Shown here one piece after another: positions 16,169-25,483 of a stretch of DNA of 33,472 nucleotides. The stretch covers positions 1-33,472 of the forward strand of contig CAJONG010000014.1 in the NCBI GenBank assembly GCA_905235845.1, read 5' to 3'. The notes beneath the pieces are model-generated. The model had not been told where the DNA came from, ran no database searches, and was given only the letters and a program-made list of their open reading frames with translations. This stretch comes from an uncultured Lachnospiraceae bacterium (GTDB lineage Bacteria > Bacillota > Clostridia > Lachnospirales > Lachnospiraceae). Made by a program: the position numbers and the translations under genes. The first letter of the stretch is position 1. Every line of letters begins with the position of its first letter.

Positions 16169-17185
16169 CTATACCGGCACTTCCCCTGCAAGAACCTTCT
16201 TGTAATCTTCAAGATTCTTCTGTAAGAGGGACGGAGTATCAAGTCCGTAAGGGCACTTGCTCTTACAACTGTTGCAATGCAGGCAGTTCTCAATCTGTGC
16301 CATGTTATTCTGCCATGTCTCATTAAGCCATGCAGAAGACGGGGCACGGCGCAGCATAAGCGACATTCTTGCACAAGTATTGATCTCTATTCCCACAGGA
16401 CATGGCATGCAATATCCGCAGCCGCGGCAGAATTCGCCGGAAAGCTCCGATACGTCCGCATCTATCACAGCCTTGATATCCTCTGTCATCGTCGGAGGGT
16501 TGTCTATGTAAGAGAGCCATTCATCAAGCTCTGATTCTCTCTGTATACCCCATATGGGAAGCACATTGTCATACTGTGCTATATAGGCAAAAGCGGCTTT
16601 GGAATCCGTTATCAGACCACCGGAGAGAGCTTTCATGGCGACAAAACCCATGTCCGAATCCTTACACATGTTCACAAGCTCAATATCCTTGGAATCCGCC
16701 AGATATGAGAAGGGGAACTGCAACGTCTCATAGAGTCCGCTTTCTATAGCTTCCTTAGCCACAGCCAGACGGTGATTGGTAATCCCTATGTGTCGTACCT
16801 TACCCTGCTTCTTAGCTTCAAGCATGGCATCATATATTCCGCTTTCATCACCGGGCTTGGGACAGAAAGCGGGATTGTGGAACTGATAGACATCTATATA
16901 GTCTGTCTGAAGCTCTCTTAAAGAGGTCTCAAGATCCTTCCAAAATCCCTCAGCAGTCACGGAGCCTGTCTTGGTAGCGATATAGAGCTTATCTCTGATG
17001 CCCTTAAAGGCAATGCCCAGCTTATGCTCACTGTCACTGTAGTATCTCGCTGTGTCAAAATAGGTCATGCCCCCGTCATAAGCCTTGCGAAGGAGCTTTA
17101 CAGCCTCATCCTCGCTCACCCTTTGGATAGGAAGCGCACCGAATGCATTCTGAATTGTAGTTATCTCTGTTTTACCCAGTCTCAT
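16169..17185 (-). CDS. Aldo/keto reductase with C-terminal 4Fe-4S domain
   Basis: A 338-residue protein. The AKR barrel has the catalytic tetrad as Asp44 and Tyr49 (YFDTARYY), Lys72 (IATKTG) and His103 (YQFHN). The C-terminal 100 residues carry two ferredoxin-like cysteine clusters, CRGCGYCMPCP and CLHCNSCKSKCPY, common in anaerobic AKRs. The start is supported by GAGG six bases upstream. Physiological substrate unknown; the iron-sulfur tail suggests coupling to ferredoxin-type electron flow. Confidence 0.93.
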   Translation of the reverse strand: MRLGKTEITTIQNAFGALPIQRVSEDEAVKLLRKAYDGGMTYFDTARYYSDSEHKLGIAFKGIRDKLYIATKTGSVTAEGFWKDLETSLRELQTDYIDVYQFHNPAFCPKPGDESGIYDAMLEAKKQGKVRHIGITNHRLAVAKEAIESGLYETLQFPFSYLADSKDIELVNMCKDSDMGFVAMKALSGGLITDSKAAFAYIAQYDNVLPIWGIQRESELDEWLSYIDNPPTMTEDIKAVIDADVSELSGEFCRGCGYCMPCPVGIEINTCARMSLMLRRAPSSAWLNETWQNNMAQIENCLHCNSCKSKCPYGLDTPSLLQKNLEDYKKVLAGEVPV

Positions 17186-17291
17186 ACATACCTCACTTTA
17201 TCCGACATATTTACGCTATATTCTAAGTATATTCATAGAAAAATAAATAATCAATGTCAAAGAAAATTTTTTATCTCCTTACCCCTCTTAC

Positions 17292-17320
17292 TTGCGATTA
17301 AGATGAAATTGACATATGAT
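17292..17320 (+). promoter_or_regulatory. Possible promoter of the lipoprotein gene
   Basis: TTGCGA (17292-17297), a 17-bp spacer and TATGAT (17315-17320), about 50 bp before the coding start. The -35 box is a moderate match. Confidence 0.45.
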
Positions 17321-17369
17321 AGTTCTGTCAGATAAAAGAGAATAGATGAAAGGTCTATGGGGATACATC

Positions 17370-18107
17370 ATGATTAACAGAAAAAAAGGAATTCTTAGTA
17401 TAATTGCGATAGCGGTCATGGCAAGCATGACCCTTACGGCCTGTTTTTCCGAAAGAGCTCAGGATGAAGATATTGACGGAGCCATGAAGATACTGGGCAG
17501 GGCACAAGAGAAGGAGAATGCACAGACGCAGAATATACCGGAGGAAGATCTGCACAGTTCATATATAGAGCCTCTGGGAATGGAATATGATACCGTATCG
17601 GTTCCCGATTGTACGGTCAACGCCCTCTTTAATGTCAAAGACTTTGATACGGAAGCAGGAACACTTACTTTTACGGCATATACGGAAGAGCTTTTCGATG
17701 CCGTGGAGATCGGGCTTATGCAGATAGGAGACACTCTTAAGATAGGCGGCAGCGAGATAGTGGTTGAGTCCATACAGGATGTGAACGGTGATCTGATAGT
17801 CAACGGCGGTTTTGAGGAGGGAGGAGCCGAGCTTACATCGGCAGGCGGAGGAACCTACAAGGCAAGGTCAATGGATAATTATCCCACATATATCGAGCTT
17901 GGCAGAAGCACTCTGCCCATAAGTGAAGAGCTGACGATAAGCGACAGCTATAAGGATGCAGCATCTCCCAAGACTGCGACCTATGAGGAATTACAGGATT
18001 ATCTGGATGGATTGGACGGAGCTTCGGATTCTTTTAACTACGTATCCACAACGGTTATGGTAGATAAAGGAAAAGTGGTTGACATAACAAGAAACTGGGT
18101 TCCCTGA
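17370..18107 (+). CDS. Secreted lipoprotein of unknown function
   Basis: About 245 residues. The N-terminus is a lipoprotein signal peptide: KKG, then a hydrophobic run (ILSIIAIAVMASM) and a lipobox LTAC, which would place a diacylated Cys at the outer face of the membrane. The mature part is acidic with beta-rich stretches. I do not recognise a domain. The track starts at 17346; the ATG at 17370 gives the more typical signal peptide and has GGGGA seven bases upstream. It stands between divergent AKR and a downstream GGDEF gene that has its own promoter. Confidence 0.8.
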   Translation: MINRKKGILSIIAIAVMASMTLTACFSERAQDEDIDGAMKILGRAQEKENAQTQNIPEEDLHSSYIEPLGMEYDTVSVPDCTVNALFNVKDFDTEAGTLTFTAYTEELFDAVEIGLMQIGDTLKIGGSEIVVESIQDVNGDLIVNGGFEEGGAELTSAGGGTYKARSMDNYPTYIELGRSTLPISEELTISDSYKDAASPKTATYEELQDYLDGLDGASDSFNYVSTTVMVDKGKVVDITRNWVP

Positions 18108-18122
18108 TATAATTCCATAAAT

Positions 18123-18151
18123 TTGATATTTGTGATAAAATATATTATCAT
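18123..18151 (+). promoter_or_regulatory. Promoter of the GGDEF gene
   Basis: TTGATA (18123-18128), a 17-bp spacer and TATCAT (18146-18151). The dyad TGATAA-aatata-TTATCA overlaps the spacer and -10 and could be an operator. Confidence 0.5.
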
Positions 18152-18214
18152 CATGATTTCGTTTGTGGGATCAAACAGTTTGCAGAGGGTATTAAGGGTT
18201 TCGGGTATAGTAAT

Positions 18215-19822
18215 ATGATCGGTATCAGGCTTAATGTATATGTTGACAGCATTTTAAAGCACAGAGAAGTCATCAAAGCTGTCATTGAAGACAAGAACAG
18301 AGAGAATGAAGGCAAAAATGAGGCTGTTAAGGATGAGTATATCCTTGTTCCCTATGAGGGCAGGCCGGATTGTGAGGAGGGGGCATACGGACTGCTTATA
18401 AGCGACGACACCTTCCTTCTGACAGAATTCAGTTCCCGCGAGGGATTCAGCACATTATACATCGGTGATTGTCAGGATCTTAATGAGAGCGAGCAGAGGA
18501 AGATAGACAATATCCTGTCGGTCGATATGCCGAAGCTGGTCCTGTACAAGGGGATCACACATATAATAGACGGCGTGATCACACGTTACAGAGCATGGTT
18601 ATATCAGTATCTGATGCAATCCATAATCGACAGTTCGCCCGATATGATATGGGTCAAGGATGAGGTTGGTCGTCATGTTGTGCTTAACGAGACATTCGGC
18701 AGGGTAGTGAATAAAGATATAAGTGATTGTCTCTATAAGGAGCATCCTGATATATGGAACATATCAAGGGAAGAATATGAATCATCTGATTTTGCCTGCA
18801 GAAAGAGCGAAGAGGCCGTTATATCCACCGGTAAAAAAGGGATCTTCGAGGAACTGGTACAGACAGGCAATGATATGAAGCAGTTCACGACCTATAAGAC
18901 TCCGTTGCATGACAGGCTCGGTAATGTGGTTGGTACATGCGGCATAGGTCATGATGTGACAGGCTTTAACAATATGGATCTTGAGATGTCCGTGCTCATT
19001 GAGAATATACCTTTTCCAATGGCAGTTCTGTCTGCAGACTGGAAGACGATCCGCATGAATACATCGTTAAAAGAGCTGACCGGTATTCATCAGATCGAGC
19101 AGTTCGATTACAGAGACTGGAGATCAAGTGCTCTGACCCCGGTGGGGGATAAGGTCGAATCCGAGGATAAGCGATCCTCCAGACAGGAATGTACATATAT
19201 TAAGGATGATAAGGTCTTCTCCTTCAGTGTGCTTGAACAGATGATCACGGATTTTGTGGGCAATGCATCGGGATACTTCTGTATGATGCAGGATGTCACA
19301 TATCAGCGTATATATGAGGAATCGATCCTTACGGCGGCCAATACGGATGTTCTGACGGGATTATACAACAGGAGATATTTCTATGAGTATCTGGAGAAGA
19401 ATATCGGCTCACCCATGACCCTTCTGTACATGGATCTGGATAATTTCAAGAAGATCAATGACACATATTCACATGCCAGAGGTGATGATATACTCAAGCG
19501 TACAGCCAGGCTTATATGCGAGATATATCCCGAAGCGATCGCAGCCAGACTCGGCGGAGATGAATATGCGCTGCTATTGGAAGGAGCCGTGAACAGTACC
19601 GAGATAGATGTCAAGAACCACAGATTGGAACAGGCAGTCCGTAATCTGTGCCGTCCGGGCGGTCCTTATGTGACCATAAGTATCGGTGTGGCATATACTG
19701 ACGGAACGAAGTCAGTCGATGATCTGATCAGTGACGGTGACAGTCTTATGTACGAGATCAAGAGCAGACATCATGAGATAATGGATAATGATCCGGCAAC
19801 ATATGATACAGGGACGAGATAG
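18215..19822 (+). CDS. Cytosolic PAS-PAS-GGDEF diguanylate cyclase
   Basis: A 535-residue signalling enzyme with no membrane segment. The first about 125 residues are of unknown type. A PAS domain follows (DMIWVKDEVGRHVVLNETFG), then a second PAS (AVLSADWKTIRMNTSLKELTG) and a C-terminal GGDEF domain (ANTDVLTGLYNRRYF, LYMDLDNFKKINDTYSHARGDD, ARLGGDEYALLLEG). The active-site loop is GGDEY in place of GGDEF, a change seen in active enzymes. No RxxD inhibitory site lies at the usual position before it. It should make c-di-GMP from GTP in response to a ligand or redox signal. Confidence 0.92.
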   Translation: MIGIRLNVYVDSILKHREVIKAVIEDKNRENEGKNEAVKDEYILVPYEGRPDCEEGAYGLLISDDTFLLTEFSSREGFSTLYIGDCQDLNESEQRKIDNILSVDMPKLVLYKGITHIIDGVITRYRAWLYQYLMQSIIDSSPDMIWVKDEVGRHVVLNETFGRVVNKDISDCLYKEHPDIWNISREEYESSDFACRKSEEAVISTGKKGIFEELVQTGNDMKQFTTYKTPLHDRLGNVVGTCGIGHDVTGFNNMDLEMSVLIENIPFPMAVLSADWKTIRMNTSLKELTGIHQIEQFDYRDWRSSALTPVGDKVESEDKRSSRQECTYIKDDKVFSFSVLEQMITDFVGNASGYFCMMQDVTYQRIYEESILTAANTDVLTGLYNRRYFYEYLEKNIGSPMTLLYMDLDNFKKINDTYSHARGDDILKRTARLICEIYPEAIAARLGGDEYALLLEGAVNSTEIDVKNHRLEQAVRNLCRPGGPYVTISIGVAYTDGTKSVDDLISDGDSLMYEIKSRHHEIMDNDPATYDTGTR

Positions 19823-19856
19823 AGAGTAAAGAGACCGGAGAAAAGGGCAGAGTATC

Positions 19857-20942
19857 ATGAACGATAATGGAAGCACAGTAAGAAACCGATATATAGATCT
19901 GCTTCGGTTTCTGTTTTGCATGATAATCTTCTTACATCACTCGGGACATGTAACGAGGGGAGAGATCACGATTCTTCCGTCGGGAGGTCTGGCGGCGGAT
20001 GCTTTCTTCATGCTTACGGGTTATTATGCGATCCGTCATATAAGTCACATGTCATCTCCTGTGAAGAATCCCATGGGATACAGCATAAGATATACACTTA
20101 AGAAGCTTCTTAAGACCATGCCTTATATGGCATTCGGAACGGTCATAGTGTATATACTGGAGCTTGTGATATTAGGACTGACAGGAGGTTCGATCGACCT
20201 AGCCGATATGTCAGGCAGATTGAGATGTATGCTGTCAGAGCTTACGCTTCTGCCGCTTACGGGGATCATGGGTCCGTTGGACCCGCTCACATATCGTAAT
20301 GCTCCCATGTGGTATCTCTCGGCACTTTTATTAGCACTTCCGATCGTGATGTATATCGGTATCAGGTGTAAGGACATATTCAGGAATTATATCATATGGT
20401 TCATACCGCCCATGCTTCAGGGATGGATGGTCGCAAGATTCGGAGGAGTCCTTCCGTGGCAGGATTTTGTGGGACCTGTAAGCAGTGCAGCCATCAGGGG
20501 CTTTTCAAGCCTGTTAATGGGTGCAGGAATATATTATGCATCGAAGGCCATAGCGGATAATAAAACGTTGTCTTCAAGGCCTATGGTTGCTACAGTACTT
20601 GAACTGCTTGCACTGGTCATATTCTTATGCAATGTGGTAAGAGGGGTGCACGGATATGAGGAGCTTATAAGTCTCTACGTAATTGCGCTATCACTTGCCT
20701 TGGCATTAAGCGGAATAACCTATACTTCAAGGATCACATGGAAGCCATTGGAATTCCTCGGTACCTTAAGTCTGCCGATATATTGTCTGCACTGGGGGAT
20801 ATACAGATGGGTCGCTGCGGCCTTCGGGCAGCTCAACTATTACATCGGGATAGTCATTACGTTCGTGCTGTGTATTATAACGGCGCTTCTGATCATGTAT
20901 GCGGTCAGGCTTATAACGGCTAAGAGGATCAAAGTAAGTTAA
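19857..20942 (+). CDS. Acyltransferase-3 family membrane protein
   Basis: A 361-residue integral membrane protein with about ten helices. The opening RYIDLLRFLFCMIIFLHHSGH has the conserved RxxD...H pattern of OafA/YrhL-type O-acyltransferases, and FFMLTGYYA matches the family FFxxSGF motif. LGTLSLPIYCLHWGIYRW at the end is the usual last-helix signature. It probably acetylates a cell-surface sugar. It begins 34 bp after the GGDEF gene and is likely in the same transcript. Confidence 0.88.
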   Translation: MNDNGSTVRNRYIDLLRFLFCMIIFLHHSGHVTRGEITILPSGGLAADAFFMLTGYYAIRHISHMSSPVKNPMGYSIRYTLKKLLKTMPYMAFGTVIVYILELVILGLTGGSIDLADMSGRLRCMLSELTLLPLTGIMGPLDPLTYRNAPMWYLSALLLALPIVMYIGIRCKDIFRNYIIWFIPPMLQGWMVARFGGVLPWQDFVGPVSSAAIRGFSSLLMGAGIYYASKAIADNKTLSSRPMVATVLELLALVIFLCNVVRGVHGYEELISLYVIALSLALALSGITYTSRITWKPLEFLGTLSLPIYCLHWGIYRWVAAAFGQLNYYIGIVITFVLCIITALLIMYAVRLITAKRIKVS

Positions 20943-20952
20943 GGAAAAAGAT

Positions 20953-21588
20953 ATGTCTGTGGATACTAATTACAATACGGATAGGAATTATTACGCATAT
21001 AAGGATATGAGCTTTGTAAAAAGACTGTTCGGACATCTCGGGACAGTCTTTACTCATAAGAGTTATGTGAGAGAAGGCTGTTTTAAGATGGGCTTGTATG
21101 CACAGGGGATATTGCATGATATGAGCAAATTCTCTCCCACCGAATTCATACCCAGTGTGAAGTATTATTCGGGAACCTTCTCACCCAATGCCACAAGCCG
21201 CGTACTTACGGGAGTATCCACAAGCTGGCTTCATCATAAGGGACGCAATAAGCATCATTTCGAATACTGGATAGACTATACATCAGGGGGAGAAGCTAAG
21301 CTTGAAGGCTGCCGTATGCCACTTAAGTATGTGGCTGAGATGATAGCCGACAGATATGCCGCCTGTGCAGCTTATAACGGGGATAAATACACTCAGGCCG
21401 ATCCATGGAATTATTATGCCAAGGGAGCGGAGCATATAACCATAGATAAGGATACCAAGGCGGTTTTAGAAGCAGTTCTTATGAAGATGCGGGATGAGGG
21501 CAAGGATGAAGCATTCGCTTATATGAAGCGAATGCTTAAGATCACTAAGGGCAGAGATTATGACGCTTCGATAGTTGATAAAGCGTAA
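20953..21588 (+). CDS. DUF5662-like protein
   Basis: A 211-residue soluble protein with His/Asp clusters that look like metal ligands: HKSYV, ILHDMSKFSPTEF and WLHHKGRNKHHFEYW, followed by MPLKYVAEMIADRYAA. The pattern is like HD-type or other histidine-rich metal sites and fits the clostridial family I know as DUF5662. No biochemical role is established. The ATG follows AAGGAAAAAG and lies 10 bp after the acyltransferase stop, so it ends that operon. Confidence 0.75.
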   Translation: MSVDTNYNTDRNYYAYKDMSFVKRLFGHLGTVFTHKSYVREGCFKMGLYAQGILHDMSKFSPTEFIPSVKYYSGTFSPNATSRVLTGVSTSWLHHKGRNKHHFEYWIDYTSGGEAKLEGCRMPLKYVAEMIADRYAACAAYNGDKYTQADPWNYYAKGAEHITIDKDTKAVLEAVLMKMRDEGKDEAFAYMKRMLKITKGRDYDASIVDKA

Positions 21589-21595
21589 TATCCGT

Positions 21596-21787
21596 CTATT
21601 CCCAGAATAATTCATCCAATGTCTTATTAAGTGCCTTGCATATCCTGATGCAGAGGTTGATCGTGGGATTGTAATCCCCCTTCTCTATGGAACTTATGGT
21701 CTGCCTTGATACTTCACATATCTTGGCCAGATCATCCTGTGACATATCCATGCCGGCACGAGCTGCTTTAAGTCGCAGATTCTTCAT
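21596..21787 (-). CDS. Small XRE-family transcriptional regulator
   Basis: A 63-residue single-domain Cro/CI-type helix-turn-helix, LRLKAARAGMDMSQDDLAKI, then VSRQTISSIEKGDYNPTINLCIRI, ending KTLDELFWE, the compact YozG-like form. Its GAGGA ribosome binding site lies in the last codons of the upstream membrane-protein gene and the two are 2 bp apart, so they are co-translated. Such regulators typically control their own membrane-protein partner. Confidence 0.92.
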   Translation of the reverse strand: MKNLRLKAARAGMDMSQDDLAKICEVSRQTISSIEKGDYNPTINLCIRICKALNKTLDELFWE

Positions 21788-21789
21788 AC

Positions 21790-22326
21790 TTAGTCCTCCT
21801 CTTCAGTATCTTTTTTCGCATCAACGGCTTTCTTAAGAAGATAAGCTATTCCGATTACGGACAGCATGAATATAACCATGATATTAAGCGCCGGCAGACC
21901 TATCTTGCCGTTTTCCTCAAAGAGCATGCCATTCATGGCAGGTCCTGCTATAGCCAAGATATTGATTATGATGGCTACCACGAAGACAAGACCGTATCTG
22001 CGATGATCGTTATTAAGACCCCAGTATACATTGTGCCATGTGCAGTATATTCCCAGTGTCAGGCAGCCCGCGAGTATTCCCGCAAAGTGAAGAATGTAAT
22101 CTTCGACGGGTATCTCTATCTTGCAGACGGATGACAGCACCAATATGGCCTGTACTATAAGAGCCGTATAGAATGCATACATATATCCCTTGCCTCTGAC
22201 CTTCTCCTGTCTCTCATCATATTCCGTCTTGATCTTGTTGTTCGTATTGGCGAACTTAAAGAGTATCACCACCAATATGAGTCCTACTATTATTCCTGTT
22301 ACAAATCCAAATCCCTGAGCATTCAT
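21790..22326 (-). CDS. Membrane protein paired with an XRE regulator
   Basis: A 178-residue protein with about five membrane helices: one at the N-terminus (GFVTGIIVGLILVVILFKF), a cytosolic YDERQEKVRGKGY stretch, then four more. The YDERQ sequence before a helix recurs in small Firmicutes membrane proteins encoded beside XRE regulators. Function unknown. The start follows AAGGAGGAG. Transcription comes from the promoter at 22403-22431. Confidence 0.82.
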   Translation of the reverse strand: MNAQGFGFVTGIIVGLILVVILFKFANTNNKIKTEYDERQEKVRGKGYMYAFYTALIVQAILVLSSVCKIEIPVEDYILHFAGILAGCLTLGIYCTWHNVYWGLNNDHRRYGLVFVVAIIINILAIAGPAMNGMLFEENGKIGLPALNIMVIFMLSVIGIAYLLKKAVDAKKDTEEED

Positions 22327-22402
22327 TACTGTCTCCTCCTTATCTCTATGACCGATTGTTGATCTGCTTTGAAAAGGTGACGTCTTTGCTTTTCATGAGC
22401 CT

Positions 22403-22431
22403 ATAATAATCCCATAGTAGAATAATGTCAA
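22403..22431 (-). promoter_or_regulatory. Promoter of the membrane-protein/XRE operon
   Basis: On the minus strand TTGACA (22431-22426), a 17-bp spacer and TATTAT (22408-22403), about 75 bp before the start codon. Confidence 0.75.
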
Positions 22432-22488
22432 GTATATTTTACAAAATTATATAAAAATTTTCCATTTTGCATATACGCGTCTGTCTGT

Positions 22489-22512
22489 CATAGATCAGAC
22501 CTATGATCTATG
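22489..22512. repeat. Dyad CATAGATC-N8-GATCTATG
   Basis: A perfect 8-bp inverted repeat, upstream of the membrane-protein/XRE promoter and downstream of the S66 peptidase gene. It could be an operator or a weak RNA hairpin. Confidence 0.35.
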
Positions 22513-22519
22513 CTGCAAT

Positions 22520-22560
22520 AGATTAAGAGACCGGAGGCTTAACCTCCGGTCTCTTAATCT
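22520..22560 (-). terminator. Perfect 18-bp hairpin terminator of the S66 peptidase gene
   Basis: AGATTAAGAGACCGGAGG, a 5-nt loop and the exact complement. It starts one base after the stop codon on the minus strand. The stem is GC-rich near the loop but no long T-run follows. Confidence 0.7.
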
Positions 22561-23688
22561 CTACCCTAATCGCATCTCTATACTATAGGAATTGCCTACG
22601 GTTCGGACAGTAGCGATTGAGCCGCATATAATGGGCATCATCGGTGGATGATGACCTATATCGGCATCAAGTAATATCGGAACTCCACATTCGGATATTA
22701 TGTCAACCACAGCGTGATAGTTATCAAGCCCCATCATCTCTTCACCGTACCTTCCGGTACGTCCTATTATGAATCCGGATACGTTACTGAACCATCCGGC
22801 TGTCTTCATATGCCACATGACCCTTCTTATCTCCATGGGGTTAAGATCACATGCTTCCAGGAACCATATGATCCCATCGGATGCATATCTGTCGGCGAAC
22901 TCGCTCACCTTGTCATATGGTGTTCCGATAAGATGTGCCAGACAGTCCATGCAGCCTCCGATCAGTCTCCCCGACATGGTGATATCGCCTGTGGATACCG
23001 GTCTCCTGATGACTGTAGGCTCTCCCTCAGGATCGATATAAGACAGGCGAACATCCTCTTCATAATCGCCTATGCTCCCATCCTTAAGGCTGATTATCCT
23101 GGAATCCTCGGTTGTATTATAGGGAGCAAAGAGCATCGCTTCGTCCTTGTTATTCTTATATTCCCACTTGTCATATCCCTTAAAGGTAAAAGAATCGTCA
23201 CTGATTCCGGTTCCTGTTATCACGGACATTGCATCATGTATGGCCTTATGCCACGGTTCCATACCGAGGGCTGCGGCACAGGGTCCGTAGATAGCGGCAG
23301 TATCTGCAAGTGTGGCCGAGAGGAAGGTGAAATTAGTATTGTCGGAATAGCCCATATACCACTTGGGTCTGCTTCTGCCGATCTTATCAAAATCAATATA
23401 CGGAACAACCTCACACATCATCTCACCGCCGCCGCAGGAGATCAGGACATCGCTATCATTATCCGTATACATCTCATTTAACTCGGCTCCGCATTTATCC
23501 GGAGTATTGCTTATGCCGATGCCTTTTTCGACATAGCAGTTCGGTCCGAGCTTAAGAGTGTAGCCTTCGGCACGCAGTTTCTTCAGTGCATTGTCAAAAT
23601 ATGAAATATATGGCTCAGTGGCACAACCGAATGATGGAGCCACGAAGCCGATCTTACCGTTAGTCTTTAGAAAATCAGGGTATCTCAT
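22561..23688 (-). CDS. S66-family serine peptidase (LD-carboxypeptidase / MccF-like)
   Basis: A 375-residue protein. The catalytic Ser is in MGYSDNTNF (Ser115), the Glu in WFLEACDL and the His in ADIGHHPPMMPI, the Ser-Glu-His triad of family S66. GKIGFVAPSFG at the start and LISCGGGEM are also typical. The size and sequence fit the MccF-like branch (immunity to microcin-type peptides, amide hydrolysis) as well as LdcA (muropeptide recycling); no signal peptide is present, so it acts in the cytosol. The hairpin at its 3' end closes the unit. Confidence 0.88.
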   Translation of the reverse strand: MRYPDFLKTNGKIGFVAPSFGCATEPYISYFDNALKKLRAEGYTLKLGPNCYVEKGIGISNTPDKCGAELNEMYTDNDSDVLISCGGGEMMCEVVPYIDFDKIGRSRPKWYMGYSDNTNFTFLSATLADTAAIYGPCAAALGMEPWHKAIHDAMSVITGTGISDDSFTFKGYDKWEYKNNKDEAMLFAPYNTTEDSRIISLKDGSIGDYEEDVRLSYIDPEGEPTVIRRPVSTGDITMSGRLIGGCMDCLAHLIGTPYDKVSEFADRYASDGIIWFLEACDLNPMEIRRVMWHMKTAGWFSNVSGFIIGRTGRYGEEMMGLDNYHAVVDIISECGVPILLDADIGHHPPMMPIICGSIATVRTVGNSYSIEMRLG

Positions 23689-23861
23689 GGCGTTCTCCGT
23701 GATAGTGTAATTAATAATAAGTTTATCTGTTTTATACCTATAACAGCCGGTGATGTGTTATACTATAGAATACGGATTACAGTATTAACCATACGGCACA
23801 CGGTATGACATAGAAAGTATATCATTATGTGGCGTCAAACAAAAGAGTCCGTGATAGAATT

Positions 23862-24368
23862 ATGAACATAGTCTTACACCAGCCGGAGATACCGGCCAAT
23901 ACCGGTAATATAGGTCGGACCTGTGTAGCGACAGGTACGGCGCTTCATCTCATAGAGCCCCTTGGTTTTCTGCTTGATGAGAAGTCTGTCAAGAGGGCGG
24001 GCATGGATTATTGGGATAAGCTTAATGTTACCAGATATATCAATTACGAGGAATTCCTGAAGCTGTCCGGTTCATCCGGGATAAAACCTCGTATATGGTA
24101 TGCCACCACCAAGGCTAAGAGGACATATACCGAGGTGGAATTCGGACCGGACGATTATATAATGTTCGGAAAAGAAAGTGCGGGGATACCCGAAGAGATA
24201 CTTGTTGAGAACGAGCCTTACTGCGTAAGGATACCTATGTTGCCTGATATACGTTCACTTAACTTAAGCAACAGCGTAGCGATCGTATTATATGAGGCAT
24301 TAAGACAACAGGGCTTCAAGGGACTGCAGGAAGAGGGAGAGCTTCACAGGCTGCATTGGGATATGTGA
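23862..24368 (+). CDS. trmL: tRNA (cytidine/uridine-34-2'-O)-methyltransferase TrmL
   Basis: A 168-residue SpoU-class (SPOUT) methyltransferase. The three SPOUT motifs are visible: PANTGNIGRTC, YIMFGKESAGIPEEI and MLPDIRSLNLSNSVAIVLYE. TrmL methylates the ribose at the wobble position of certain leucine tRNAs. The ORF track starts at a GTG 33 bp earlier; the ATG at 23862 gives the standard N-terminus (MNIVLHQPEIP). Confidence 0.95.
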   Translation: MNIVLHQPEIPANTGNIGRTCVATGTALHLIEPLGFLLDEKSVKRAGMDYWDKLNVTRYINYEEFLKLSGSSGIKPRIWYATTKAKRTYTEVEFGPDDYIMFGKESAGIPEEILVENEPYCVRIPMLPDIRSLNLSNSVAIVLYEALRQQGFKGLQEEGELHRLHWDM

Positions 24369-24403
24369 TCTCATGGTTGCATTGCTGACCGAAGGAGAAT
24401 TAT

Positions 24404-25480
24404 ATGGTTGCTTACTATTCGACAGCATTCATACTGTCACTCATAATGACTCTCGTGTATATACTGATCTGGCACAGGCATTCCGACGTACATCTTACGG
24501 TGATCTTCGTGCTTGTACCCATAGTTAATATGGGATATATGATGCTTGCCGGGGCCAAGTCGTTAGAGGCTGCCATTATGGCCAATAAGATAACATATCT
24601 GGGCGGAGTTTTTCTTCTGCTTTTTATAATGCTCGGTATACTTAAGCTTTGTAATATAGAATATGACAGACGGATCAACATTATCTTCGTAGTTATATCC
24701 ATGCTTGTATATCTGTCGGCGCTTACCGTAGGCAAATATCCCATCTTCTACAAGGATGTGCAGTATACCTGTACGGACGGGATAGTTGAGCTTGTCAAGG
24801 ATTACGGACCTATCCACACCGTATTCTATATAATGGTGGTGTTGTACTTCCTTATAAGTCTGATAGGTATCATATACAGCTATTTCAAGAAGCTTGAGAC
24901 CTCGAATCGGACCATATACCTTTTGCTGATATCTGAGATCATCTCTATGATCGCTTTCTTCGGAGGAAGGATGATCACTAAGAAGATAGAGTTTATTCCG
25001 GCGGTATATGTGCTTGACCAGCTTATATATCTGCTGATAGCACACAGGATATGTCTGTATGATATTACCGATACGGGCATAGACTCTTTTATCCAGTCGG
25101 GAGACACGGGGCTTGTATCCATAGATCATAAGTACAATTATCTTGCCAGCAATAAGACGGCAAAGGACATCTTCACGGATCTGTACTTCATGAAGGTGGA
25201 TACATCCATTGAGAATAATGAGGTGCTTACCGATTCCATACTTATGTGGATCAAGGAATTCGAGAAAAATCCCCAGGATAATAAGTTCCATTACAATAAG
25301 AACGGTAAGGACTATTTTGTAGAGGTCAATTACCTCTTTGACGGCAGGAAGAAGAGAGGCTTCCAGGTATTTGTCAAGGACAATACCAGAGAGCAGGAAT
25401 ATATATCCATGCTCAATAAGTACAATGCCAATCTTCACAACAAGCTGGAGGAATTATATTCATCAAAGGAACGTAAGTAG
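24404..25480 (+). CDS. 7TM sensor with PAS domain and no output domain
   Basis: A 358-residue protein. About seven membrane helices fill residues 5-215 in the style of the N-terminal 7TM module of clostridial histidine kinases and cyclases. A PAS-like domain follows (GLVSIDHKYNYLASNKTAKDIF) and then a coiled coil (MLNKYNANLHNKLEELYSSKERK). In related proteins this coiled coil leads into a GGDEF or kinase domain, but here a stop codon comes directly after it. The ATG has AAGGAGA upstream. It ends 3 bp before the GH2 gene. Confidence 0.8.
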   Translation: MVAYYSTAFILSLIMTLVYILIWHRHSDVHLTVIFVLVPIVNMGYMMLAGAKSLEAAIMANKITYLGGVFLLLFIMLGILKLCNIEYDRRINIIFVVISMLVYLSALTVGKYPIFYKDVQYTCTDGIVELVKDYGPIHTVFYIMVVLYFLISLIGIIYSYFKKLETSNRTIYLLLISEIISMIAFFGGRMITKKIEFIPAVYVLDQLIYLLIAHRICLYDITDTGIDSFIQSGDTGLVSIDHKYNYLASNKTAKDIFTDLYFMKVDTSIENNEVLTDSILMWIKEFEKNPQDNKFHYNKNGKDYFVEVNYLFDGRKKRGFQVFVKDNTREQEYISMLNKYNANLHNKLEELYSSKERK

Positions 25481-25483
25481 TTC

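Noticed and set aside
22714-23481. 255-aa plus-strand ORF opposite the S66 peptidase gene
   Set aside because: It is antisense to a gene with a complete catalytic triad, has no ribosome binding site and its translation has no recognisable motif.
24563-25438. 291-aa minus-strand ORF opposite the 7TM sensor
   Set aside because: A shadow frame of a well-supported gene; the composition is unlike a real protein of this genome.
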